Shown here in pieces: positions 54,129-64,000 of a DNA stretch of 64,000 nucleotides; position 1 is the first letter of the stretch, and each line of letters starts with the position of its first letter. Under the pieces are notes generated by a model that saw only the letters and a program-made list of their open reading frames with translations, made no database searches and was not told the origin of the DNA. This stretch comes from Hirudo medicinalis. Lineage: Eukaryota > Annelida > Clitellata > Hirudinida > Hirudinidae. The translations under genes and the position numbers were made by a program. The stretch spans positions 6,089 through 70,088 of the forward strand of contig MPNW01000195.1 of NCBI GenBank assembly GCA_011800805.1. The letters run 5' to 3'.

Positions 54129-55716
54129 TTTAGTTATTGGTCATTGCCATTACTTTCTAACTTTCATAAAAATGTTGAGGTAAATGTCAAAAACAATAAT
54201 AAAGACCAAAAATAAAGAAGTAACCAAAAGCAAGAAGCACTAACTTTGTTAATTCTTTAACATTTTTCTGAGATGATCCGTGTTTGTGCTTCCTACGATA
54301 ATTGGACAAACACAAATTTAAATCAATTTATTCACAAATTGACCAAACCCACCGCTAAAATGAATATTAATTAACCTGATCGGTGACGAAGTTTCTTGCG
54401 AAGTAGCATCACTTGAGGAGGTGGAACTTGAAATAAGATGAAGACTTTTAATAACTTTTAATCAACTTCAACATTTTGAATGACCAAATTGTTTTAAATC
54501 AATTAATGACCTCAATTAAATCTTTTTCTATTTGATTGGTTTGGATAGTTGCTTCCTAGTTTCATGGTTTCATAGTGAGTTAATTGCGTAATCAGATGAC
54601 ACCTTCAAAGGTTATAAATGCATCACAAATTATCTTGTCCTGAGTTATGTTCTTGTGCGAACATTTGCATAAATAGTTAACATTAATAACTGTGCATAAT
54701 AAATTTGTTGCATAAATTGATTTTATTTAAATAAATATCTCAAAACATCTTATCTTTATTATTATTTAAATTAAGATTAATTTTCATCGGTGTTTCTCAA
54801 ATTAAATAAAATATTAACATCATGTAACAAACAATTGACATAATTTCTGACAGACTTAAAGGGCTGCCTGACGAAAAATCTTTAAGGCTTTCAAGGTAAA
54901 GAATTTCCGCAAACTTAACAATAAGACATTTACAAGAAGCGAGTCCGCAGCATTGTAATTCTATTAGTCATCAAAAGTAATTAATTAATTTATTTATTGA
55001 TTACTTGATTTATATCAATTTAACATCAACATAAATGCCCTCCTTTAGAGGAAATCAATAAAACTATTATTATGAGTTTAACTTTGAAATTCAAATGAAA
55101 CGTCAGCCTACTTGTTGATGGACATTGTCTTGTTGCTCCCCTTCAACAGATTTTCGATGAGAAACTCGGAAGCTCTGGTGGACAATTTTGAAATCTTCGA
55201 ACTTTCTACATCCCCTGCGACAGTATCTGGTTGTTGTATCTGTTGCTGACCGGAGACACAAATTTTGTCGTTGCTTAAACTGAAACATTCTCTGACTTCA
55301 TTTTCAGTTCTTCTTTCAGTACCGTTATTTGCAGTCGATTCGAAACAGCTAGGAACGAAGGGATGACATCCGTTTGATGGAATTAGAAGAGGAAAAGTAG
55401 TCAAAACTTCAGCAGATGTTCCCAAATGGTGCACGAGAAAAGGAGCAAGTACAGGGGCAGTCCTCATGAAGAAACTTTTATCTAACAAGTTCATCATTCT
55501 CCAGGCGAAGGGAACCATCTTTCCTCCAAACAGGACAGAAGTCGGAAGTCTTGAAAAACCAGAGCTTGGTATTTTAAGGCAGGGATAATGTACATGTATA
55601 TTTGCATGTGCGAGGCCTGAAATTGCCGCTGTTCGGGTAACTGACCAATTAAGAAGGTGGTGACAGGGGCATGGCCAGCCAATGAACGTTAAGACATTTA
55701 ACACGCTGTGGCGCAT
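53511..55716 (-). CDS. osr: Odd-skipped-related C2H2 zinc-finger transcription factor, 5 exons
   Basis: Odd-skipped family proteins (fly odd/bowl/sob, vertebrate OSR1/2) are DNA-binding regulators of segmentation, gut, leg and kidney development. Exons: 55716-55112, 54426-54376, 54292-54245, 54043-53897, 53664-53511; all joins are phase 2; 334 residues. Three C2H2 fingers occupy the C-terminal third: YTCKVCKMKFTKFYNLNVH, then HTNERPYKCSTCAKDF with RRKDHLKDH, then KPFECDVCRKGFCQYRAH. The TKFYNL, RRKDHL and KGFCQ blocks are diagnostic of the family. The N-terminal exon has a weak but positioned match to OSR1 (YPCLKIPSSGFSRLP). The tail after finger 3 is short and basic (SKRNKNKS). The ATG at 55716 is the first in its frame; an upstream non-coding exon is possible. 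Confidence 0.93.
54096..54128. repeat. ATT microsatellite in OSR intron 3
   Basis: Perfect ATT trinucleotide run. Confidence 0.9.
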
Positions 55717-58248
55717 GCCGTGAACTCGTTGACAAGTTTATCGCTGGTGTTTTGCAAGCGATTAGCTAACTATTACTTAATTAATTGATTATTACGCAAT
55801 AACTTATAAATTGCACCAGAATTGGAAGTGCGAGCATTGTGAAAACAATTGGCACAGATTTCTGTAAGTGATTACTGGTGAAAGATTTTAAATACCAAAA
55901 TTGACCAAAATTCCGCTCTAAAATTCTAAAATCATTAAACCATCTACAAACATATTCATGTGAAGCTAGCATACCTAAAATGCAAACAAATGTTTCTGGA
56001 CAAGACAGTGTAATCATTATCTACAGTAATTTTAATGAGTTTACATTCAATTACTGATCAATTAAATGATTACATGAATATTAAAACAAAAAATTGTTTC
56101 ACAAAATATTTAAGTAATTGAGCTGGTATTTCATTCCTTTTATTTACGTATTTCTCTTCCAATTGGAATAAATAAAACAAATAAAATGTTATTTTAATAA
56201 CATCTAAGATGATTATTATAATTAAGATGTATATAAAATAAATGATTTTTTATCACGTTGTTGAGGTTCAACAACAAAATACTCCTGAGTGTTTAAGAGG
56301 CAGGCTACCCGAGGGAATCCCGCGGGCCTCAGGTGTTTGTGATGGGGTCACGCTTGAGTGGTTTCATGTTTCACTTTCCTTTGGTCACGCTGCCTTATTT
56401 TAATATCTCCTCAAGTTCAAAGCCACCTTTATCCCTGATTTTGATATCTCGATATCATTTTATGAACAGGAGGAAGATGTAATCTGCATGAAATAAATGC
56501 TTTATAACCCCAACATTACATTACAACAAGCACTACAATCTGTTAAGAGTAATACTCACGTTGTAAATATATCAGTGGAAGTTCCAAAATACAGTCACAA
56601 ATAATATCACAACTTATGATTTTTTCAATTATTCGTCCAGAACGAAATGACCAGTATTTGGACGCAGAATTTCTTGAAACTTTTAGCACATTGGATCAGA
56701 AAAATCCTTCAGTTTCTCCGCCAATTACTTGTTTCTCTTGAGTTCCAATTTTCCTGCATAGTCACGCTTGTTTTAATTGACTTTCGTGTCATGCTTTACT
56801 CCTGTCAACCAGCCCGTGACGTGGGCCAAGAGTCATCTCCTCTTTTGTAACTTTGAACATCTTCGGCTATTTTAATTATCACAATTTTCGGTCAAATCAT
56901 GAAAATAAAATTATTCATAACAGCTAGAGTTCTCAAATATGGCAGCAGCCTGTAAAGAGGATAATCAATAATAAAGAGGATTCAATTGCTAAGTGGATTT
57001 TAATAAACCACATCGTCACGGACGACTGGACACGCTTCTTTAAGATGGTCTCTTGGGACGAAGTCATCCGTCAGTCATGGTGGAAGACAGGTCGAGCCTT
57101 TGTTTGCTTTGGTTCGTCCCTGGTGGCTTTCGACTAATTGGAATCTAAACCCAGAAGAGGAGGTTTCTTTGAGATGTGTTTATGGCAACATTAACTGGCA
57201 TGCTAGTTTTAATAGTTTTATCAGCACTCATTTATCACCAATCATTAAACCAGCTTCTTCAAACTTAGTCCCGACTTGTTATTGCTTTAAAGTTTAAATT
57301 CATTTTACATTGTTAAGTTACATTTACTGTTATATTGGATATTGCAAATTAGGGCTATTGCGATTCTGTAAATATCGATAATAGTTTATGAAATGTAGAT
57401 GCAATCCTTCCGTCCAATAAAAACCAATAATGTCTGTAAATTTTATGACTGCTAATTTTATTTCTCAAGTTCCCGTTGAAATGAGGTTGAGACATTTCAA
57501 AAGCTTTAAAGGTTTTCTAATTGACTGTTTGCCAAAAGATTTCCTAAGCTTTAGTTAAATTACTTTTAATGAGTTTTATTACAATAATATTTTGCATTAC
57601 GTTATCATCACCATTGTCGCCGTCATCATCATTATCATCGTCGTCGGCATAGTCAGTCATCAAATGGTTTTATCATTATTACCTACAAATTTATCGATTT
57701 AAACTAAAACTTTGTAATTTAAAAGTTTAAAACAGCTGTCAATATTCTTTTATTGCCTCAAGTTACTGAAACTAAAAAATCTAGAATCGTCAACCTCATT
57801 TAAAAATCTAATTCGTGATCAATTCGTGATTGCATAAAAATTCTCGAAACTGTTCATTTGTCACCCAACTCTCTCTTATAGTCGAGAGAAAGTTGATCAA
57901 ATATCCTCAGAAAGTTGTCAAAGCACAGCATTTAATTCCCTCCTCCGTTGGCTTAAACTCATTCATAAGCCTCGTGCTTCGTGTTTTTCAAAAGCCCACA
58001 TTGAAAATACAAAAGCCGGTCAAACCTGAAACAATGCAAAGTCGGTGGAGATATTTTTGGCTGCATTCGTGAAACTATGTAAACGTGAAATAGCTTGGAT
58101 TCAGTGATATGCAGTTTTAGCGTTCTCGTCAAAACGTGTATTGTTATTAGTCATGTTTTAACGATGCCAAACGAATACTGAGAAACAAAAGTTTATTTAA
58201 GGATTTCGTTGGCAAAATATTCTAATCTGTTCATCCATTCCTACGGAT
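55717..58248. other. Shared 5' region of divergent OSR and FAM20 genes, no gene seen
   Basis: 2.5 kb between two start codons facing away from each other. It is mostly AT-rich. A compact GC-rich patch at about 56285-56350 and an ATC/GTC simple-repeat patch at about 57600-57655 stand out. Short frames here have no resemblance to known proteins. Probably regulatory for OSR. Confidence 0.5.
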
Positions 58249-61200
58249 ATGCTGCTTTCAAATCGTTCCGACATTCAAACATGTATTCTTCTCGTGGCCA
58301 CGGTTTCCATTCTTTTGTACTCCTTGATCTTCGAACACCCAGAGCAAGTGTCACTCGAGGATCTGATTGACTACGAAGCCTTAGAGGAGGTAAGTTGAAA
58401 GTTGTTCAAGAATTCTAATTAGTCTCTAATGTGTTCTGTTTGTTCTAAATGACCCATTGAGGTTATTTTGATGATTCATGATAAACTGTTCTTAATTTCT
58501 TAGTTTGCATAAATGATGTTTTGCCCATATTTTCAATCGGATATCTCTTTGAAGTTCGATATCTGAAGTTCCTCAAGTGGAACCTACTGTTAATCAAATA
58601 TTTGGTTGCGTAATTGTTCTTAGAAACGGTTGATGTTAAAATATTTTAATTAATATTCAAATTGGAACTACTCGGAAAAATCGAGTGTCGTTCAATTTCG
58701 CTTTGTTGTTTCAACTTATCTTAAACTGTGCACATTAAACATTTGAAATAGCTTTACAAAGTATTTGTATCAATTTAATTAAAGGATTAAAATTAATTAA
58801 AAACTAAAATATAAAAATAAATAAATATTTCCAAAACGTTTCAAACTTGTAATAAGTTTCCTAAAAGGTTAAAGAATGAAAAATGTGAAGTGAAAATAAT
58901 TTTAACGAAAGTCCTTGAAGACCAATTACCGACATTCAACAATTAATGACACGTTTTAAGTAAAATGGCATGAAAACCCATCCAATAATAAAAAAAAAAA
59001 GATACTACAAACGACTTAGTTACTTTTCATGTCTTATTTATAAATTTTTATCTGTTGTCATAAATCACTTTTTAGTCTATAATATTTTTTATCACCCAAT
59101 TCATTGATCCAAAACATATTCAAGCTTAGGTGGGTAGATATATCAGTGGATGAATTGATGAATGACAGAATGAACGGATGAATTGACATGAATTGTTAAT
59201 TCAGGAACTGGAAAGTACGAATCCAGTTCGGATCGTGGCCTACAAATCTCCGCTCGACGAAAGACTTTTTGTTCCTTGGCCACCCGATATGAGTTACGAC
59301 CCATTTGCCGAGAAAGATGCTTTAGCAATGCTTTTCAAGAACCACAAAGTCCCTGGCGACCACTGTCATAAAAGCATCAAAAATTCCAAGAGATCCGAAA
59401 GGTCTGAAAGGTAAAATGATGAGGCTGTAAATCATGTTTCTAAATATGAGATGAGAAGGATGGACGATTCAAAAATTTTTTTGTAAAATAATAATGGTTT
59501 TAATTGAATTTTACTATTTAGCTAATTAAAGGTTGCAAGTTTTTTTTGGAGTCGTTGTTCAAATTCTTTAATTAAGTGTTCGTGTTCTAAGATAGGAAAT
59601 ACTAAATCTGTACAAGTTGAAATGCCAAGAAGTGCATCGTTCATATCATTTGTACAAGCTACAACATGGTCTTACTCAGGAAATTGTTCGCAATCCACCA
59701 ACAGATTCACACGGATCTGGAAAGCTGCTGATCGCCTCATAACGAGGAAAGGACTTTGGAATCCAAATGATTCGAGCGTCGAAATGGTTCTTGGTGCTCT
59801 GAGCGCAGCTTGTTTGACAAAAGTGGATGTTTTGCAGTCGGATGGTTACGAGAGCGGAGCAAACGAGAAGTGGGTTGGAACTTTGGAGGGAGGTCAGAAG
59901 GTCGTCTTAAAGATTGTTTGGTGAGATCAAGTGGCGTTTTTAAAATATAAAAAATATATATAAATAAAAATATATAAAAAATATTTTTAAACAATGAAAC
60001 GATATGATTTAAAACAACCAATAATGAATAATGAAGTAATACAGCCAGTAATAACTTTTACTTTCTATTCATTATCATACTTTTACTTATCTTTCATTGA
60101 ATATATTCAGAATGAACATTTCAACCAAGCCCGAATAGTTATTACAAAATTGATTAAATTGAGTTAATATTAACAATTGTTATTTCTGAGAATTAATTAA
60201 TAAATACTTTAAAATTGATATCATTAGGGAAGGCAAGGGCGACATGAAAAGAGGAGCTCTATGCAACGATGGGTTCGAGATGCCCACTTCTGAAATTGCT
60301 GCCTTCCATTTGCACAAGTAATTAATGTAATTAATTAATGTGCTAATTAATTAATGTTATTAAATATTTCTGACTGCAAGATCAAATTAGATGTAAATGT
60401 TAAAATGTTATTTATTAATTGACAATTTTGTTAATCAATTAACCCTCAGTTTAAATTAACTATTTATATGGGTTTCATTAATAACAAACAACCTTTACAT
60501 TTAGAATTTTAGGATTCTACAACACACCCTTTGTAACAGGCAGAAAGTTTGACCTTCTCAAGGACATCCTCCCAGTTGCCTCTGATGCTGTTGCCAAACA
60601 AATTAAAGTCAAAACCACCAAGGCAGGTGGTACCAAATTACCTTTACTCCATATATTTATTTACAAATAAATTTATTACTTGCTTCAATTTATGTCACCA
60701 GGTAGAATAACAATGTATTAATAAATGATTACAATAATAGTTGCGTTGCCTGTATTGCTGTTTGTTTTATTATTATTGTGAATTTCTCAAATTACAATGA
60801 ACCATTACTAGGAAATGAAGCTTGTTTGTCTGCTAAGTGTTACAACTGCATCTACCAACATACCATTTGTCCAAGAGACAACATCGTAGAGACGTCTGTG
60901 GTGTATTGGATAAGCAGGAAGTTGAAACTCCATACTTCTCCAGAGGATTTCATGCCCTTCTCAGTTGTTGAGAAAAAAAAGTAATCTTGTTTCTTCTATA
61001 AAATTTTAAATATAACATTTGGAAAACTCCGTAAGTTTAATACGAATAAGTATTCGCTGTCACATATTGTCACATAGTAGGCCATAAACCGTAGCCGTGG
61101 CAAGTACCTACCCCTACCTAGCCCTACCCCTATCAGTATGCACCTTGATATTTTTCTAAATTCTATACTTTTTTTTTTATTGTGGGGGTTTATGTAGCTA

Positions 61201-62134
61201 ATGTCATTAATTTCATTAATATATATATATAATCCTACGCCACTTTGTCAGACATCATTTCGTAGTGTGCTTTCCTCTGTGGATGGTACAAGTTAATAAA
61301 CCTTGTTATTTTTGTGATTCGTTTATATTAAAATATTAATTTTATTTATACATTTCATTAAGATGGAAAACCTTGGGTTTCAACGATAGAAGTTACTGCA
61401 AGGAAATAAGTGCGTCCTTCCATCCGTATTCAGACGACAAAATGTACCTGGATCTGTTTGATTTTTCCGTTCTGGATACTCTTATGCACCACTTCGACAG
61501 CAAACATTACACAATCAACGATGACAGTTCTGCCCATGGTCTGACAGTTAGACTGGACCACGGAAGAGCGTAATTATTTTTTGTTTCAATTAAAAGTAAA
61601 GCATGGTTTAAATGTAAATTTGCTTAAAAGTGTAATTTTGCTTAAAATGAAGTTGGTTTTGACGATGTAATCAGTTATTTATTTAATTCTGCTATTAAAT
61701 TATTATACAGTTGAGGTAGACCGATTCTGATTTATTAATATTACAATTTTCACAAAATGACTATTACTCAGAAATATTTCACACTTCAGGTTCTGCTCCT
61801 ATGACAGTTTTGAGGAAGAAATCTTTCTGGCTCCCATAAACCAATGTTGCACGTTAGTTTGTTAAATTTTGTTCCAGTTATAACTTAATAACTCCAGGAA
61901 CAAGTTTTTATTTCGCTCTTTCATGACAGACTACGTCGATCGACATACAATAACTTATTGAAGCTGCGTGATGGAAAGCTGTCCAGACTGCTTCGATCTT
62001 CTCTTGGCAATGATCCTCTCGTCCCTGTCCTAAAATCTGCCTGGTTTTCTGTTCTCGACAAACGACTCCAGATTATTTTAGAACTTTTAGAAAAGTGTTT
62101 CAGGGCGAACGGTGCTGATAAAGTCCTCGTCTAA
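58249..62134 (+). CDS. FAM20B: FAM20-family secretory-pathway kinase, nearest FAM20B, divergent; 9 exons
   Basis: FAM20B phosphorylates xylose in the proteoglycan linker tetrasaccharide in the Golgi; FAM20C phosphorylates secreted proteins. Exons: 58249-58389, 59205-59410, 59633 (or 59630)-59920, 60228-60317, 60505-60626, 60812-60980, 61363-61569, 61790-61852, 61930-62134; about 496 residues. A single membrane helix (CILLVATVSILLYSLIF) near residue 11 fits a type II Golgi protein. Kinase landmarks: EGGQKVVLK (lysine), SEIAAFHLHKILGF (glutamate), KCYNC, HHFDSKHYT in place of NADRHHYE (aspartate kept), RLDHGRAF (metal aspartate), APINQCC, STYNNLLKL and the DKVLV end. The KCYNC cysteines and VLV tail favour FAM20B. 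The altered catalytic loop and VLKIVW instead of VFKPKR are odd, so activity is uncertain. The third acceptor is poorly defined. Confidence 0.85.
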
Positions 62135-62467
62135 ATTAACTTTTTGAGAATTTGTCTGTCTGTTATGTCATCGTCGTTAAAAGATAGTTTTGAGAGATTG
62201 TGATAAATGGGATGCTACCCGAGTTCGAATAATTTTGAATGACTAAATATGTATTTGATTTTTTTTAGCATTTACAAATAATTTTGTCTAACTTTAGAAA
62301 TCTGTCTGACAAATAGTATTGTGAATTGGTTCCAATCTTGATTTTGATCTAGTTCGGTGAAAGTTCACTTTTATGTAGCAAAGGTGTTGTGTTTCTCGGG
62401 TTGTGTTTTTCGCGATTTGGATTTTTTTTTACATTTTGGAATTAAGTAAGGACTACTCACATAACTT
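62135..62467. other. Intergenic, FAM20 to COMMD8
   Basis: Tandem genes on the same strand with 333 bases between stop and start. Nothing else recognised. Confidence 0.6.
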
Positions 62468-63882
62468 ATGGATTTAATAACAAAATGTCCTCTTGAGAGA
62501 TTGCCAGGGGTAATTAGATGGATTTGTTTAAATAACCGAAGAGGGGCGTTTAAGTAATCAGGTCTTTCATTTGCAGTTCCTTCATTCTTGCATAGATGAA
62601 GAATTAGGAGTTTTAAAAGCAGGAAATAATAAGTTTACAAACTACTGGTCACTGGAAGATTGGTTGGCAGTGAAAAGTGCAACAAAAAATATATTCAAAA
62701 AGGCGATGAAGGAAAGTTGGAACACCGAACAGGTGATTATTTAGCATTTGTTGAAGCATAAAGTGATTGAAATGATTGAAAAACTTAAAAGGACATTTTT
62801 GTTTTGGGTAAATTGTCCTATGGTATAATATATAAAAAAAAATGAACAGACCATTAAATTTGGATTCACGTATATACAAAATAAAAATTGAGTAATTGGA
62901 ATCGAAGATGTTACTCTTTGGAATTTGTATTTGTATTCTGCAACTACAAAGTAGATTTTCAAAGTATAAGCATTTTTATATTTTATTTATTTATTTAGTT
63001 CAAAAGTGAGCAGAGGACAAGTGCCTCTTACCTGCTCATAAGCAAACAAGAAAATTTTAAATGAGAACTGTGACTCTAACATATCATTTGTACATAAGGA
63101 AGGGAGTACAAATTTGTACAAAAGGTTGTGGTCTTGACGAGGCAGGTTAATCGACTGTTGTTGATGAAATGGTGTCATTGGGGAGAGAGTTCCAAATTTT
63201 GATTACGTGATTAGTGAAAAAGCATTTAGTACTGTTTATTGAGCAAAGGTTGGGCCTAAGTTTAAACTGATGTCCTCTGGTGGATGTATAATTAGCAAAA
63301 TGAATATGCTTTATGAAGTCAATTGATATCAGATTATTGATTATGTTGTACAGTAAACAGAGATCAGCTGTAAGATGGCAATGTTCAAGTGATTTGAGCT
63401 TTAATGCCTTGAGACGATCTTGATACCCTAGATGTCCAACCCCAGGGAATTTTAAAATACTGAGATGATTTCCATATGCTTGTAAGGTAAACAAAAATAA
63501 GCTTTGTGGAGTTACAGTAAAATTGTATGTAATTGTATTTTAAAGAAGGCACTACCAACCAACTAGTATGAATGAGATGATAAGATTGATTGCAATATCT
63601 GATGGTTTGAGTAATTGTAGAAGCTTTAATCCATTTGTAATAAATTTTGTTTTATTCAGGAGCATACCATTTAAACTCCTGGACCATAGATTATTTCAAG
63701 ATTATGTTTCAAGTTTTATTTTTTTGCAGTTCACTTCCAACTTGAAAGAAATTCCGACAGCGCATCGTAATGCATTTACCGATGCTCTTGAAATCAGACG
63801 GAATGATTTGCGTAGTAAGCTTCTTTACGACATAAACAATATCGGGACTCCTGCTCTGAAAGATTTCGATTGGGAAGTTAAA
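62468..63882 (+). CDS. COMMD8: COMM domain-containing protein 8, 5' part (cut by window end)
   Basis: COMMD proteins form the ten-member Commander ring, which helps endosomal recycling of membrane cargo. Three exons are present: 62468-62509, 62577-62732 and 63730-63882, all phase 0. The first reads MDLITKCPLERLPG (human: LQKLPAEL). The second has FLHSCIDEELG and YWSLEDWLAVK. The third has AHRNAFTDALEIRRNDLRSK and the start of the COMM domain, LKDFDWEVK, just before the donor. The rest of the COMM domain must lie right of the window. A non-LTR retroelement fragment sits in intron 2. Confidence 0.85.
62987..63494 (-). mobile_element. 5'-truncated non-LTR retrotransposon, reverse transcriptase C-terminal end
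   Basis: The minus strand reads the typical C-terminal tail of a CR1/jockey/RTE-like ORF2: YQDRLKALKLKSLEHCHLTAD, LCLLYNIINNL, CFFTNHVIKIWNSLPNDTIS, then TTVD and a frame disruption before the usual end. The polymerase catalytic motifs are absent. This is a dead, 5'-truncated copy in antisense orientation inside COMMD8 intron 2. Confidence 0.85.
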
Positions 63883-64000
63883 GTTTGTAGATCTTGCAAT
63901 TTCTTGATTGGAAATTTAAATTTTTAAATATTAAATTTTTAAATATTAAATTTAAATTTGACAATAAAATATATTTTAATGAAAAACCAATTCCTTGTAT

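Noticed and set aside
56641..56850. 67-codon plus-strand frame in the OSR upstream region
   Set aside because: No homology, no splice context, biased composition only.

Overview
The window is nuclear DNA from an invertebrate animal. It is AT-rich. Coding sequence is split into short exons bounded by GT-AG introns. The genes are single-copy bilaterian genes with recognisable human or fly relatives, mixed with retroelement remnants and trinucleotide microsatellites. I cannot name the phylum from the sequence. All gene models were read by eye: exon joins were accepted where the splice sites, the reading phase and the known family sequence agreed.

Layout, left to right. 0-1.2 kb: a tentative small secreted or membrane protein (+). 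1.6-4.5 kb: PRPF6 spliceosome factor (-), one exon, interrupted by an assembly gap with a 127-bp duplication. 5.9-9.6 kb: a NOL4-family nuclear protein (-), rich in serine runs. 9.6-15.5 kb: mostly non-coding, with two weak exon candidates near 12.7-13.4 kb. 15.5-16.6 kb: TAF11 of TFIID (+). 16.8-17.6 kb: a dead Ty3/gypsy-like gag. 18.7-25.7 kb: CNK, the KSR scaffold (-), 18 exons including a 10-nt microexon. 26.0-28.0 kb: RPP14 of RNase P (+), head-to-head with CNK.

Middle. 28.2-35.1 kb: a neuropeptide precursor (-) that encodes two KYIGL-amide peptides and has a 6.5-kb intron. 39.1-39.6 kb: a second secreted peptide precursor (+) with a predicted IPPDFFRV-amide and four cysteines. Each has its own TATA box, and the two genes point away from each other. 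40.5-45.1 kb: EXD2 exonuclease (+), with a probable GC-AG intron.

Right. 46.2-52.8 kb: phenylalanine hydroxylase (+), with an apparent one-base deletion in an N-terminal exon. 53.5-55.7 kb: an odd-skipped-related zinc-finger gene (-). 58.2-62.1 kb: a divergent FAM20-family secretory-pathway kinase (+). 62.5 kb to the end: COMMD8 (+), cut by the window edge, with a 5'-truncated non-LTR retroelement in its second intron.

The genes do not form one pathway. PRPF6, TAF11 and RPP14 are core RNA and transcription genes, CNK is a Ras/MAPK scaffold, and OSR and NOL4 are developmental or nuclear regulators. The least familiar content is the pair of neuropeptide-like precursors at 28-40 kb. A short interspersed repeat occurs at four places.
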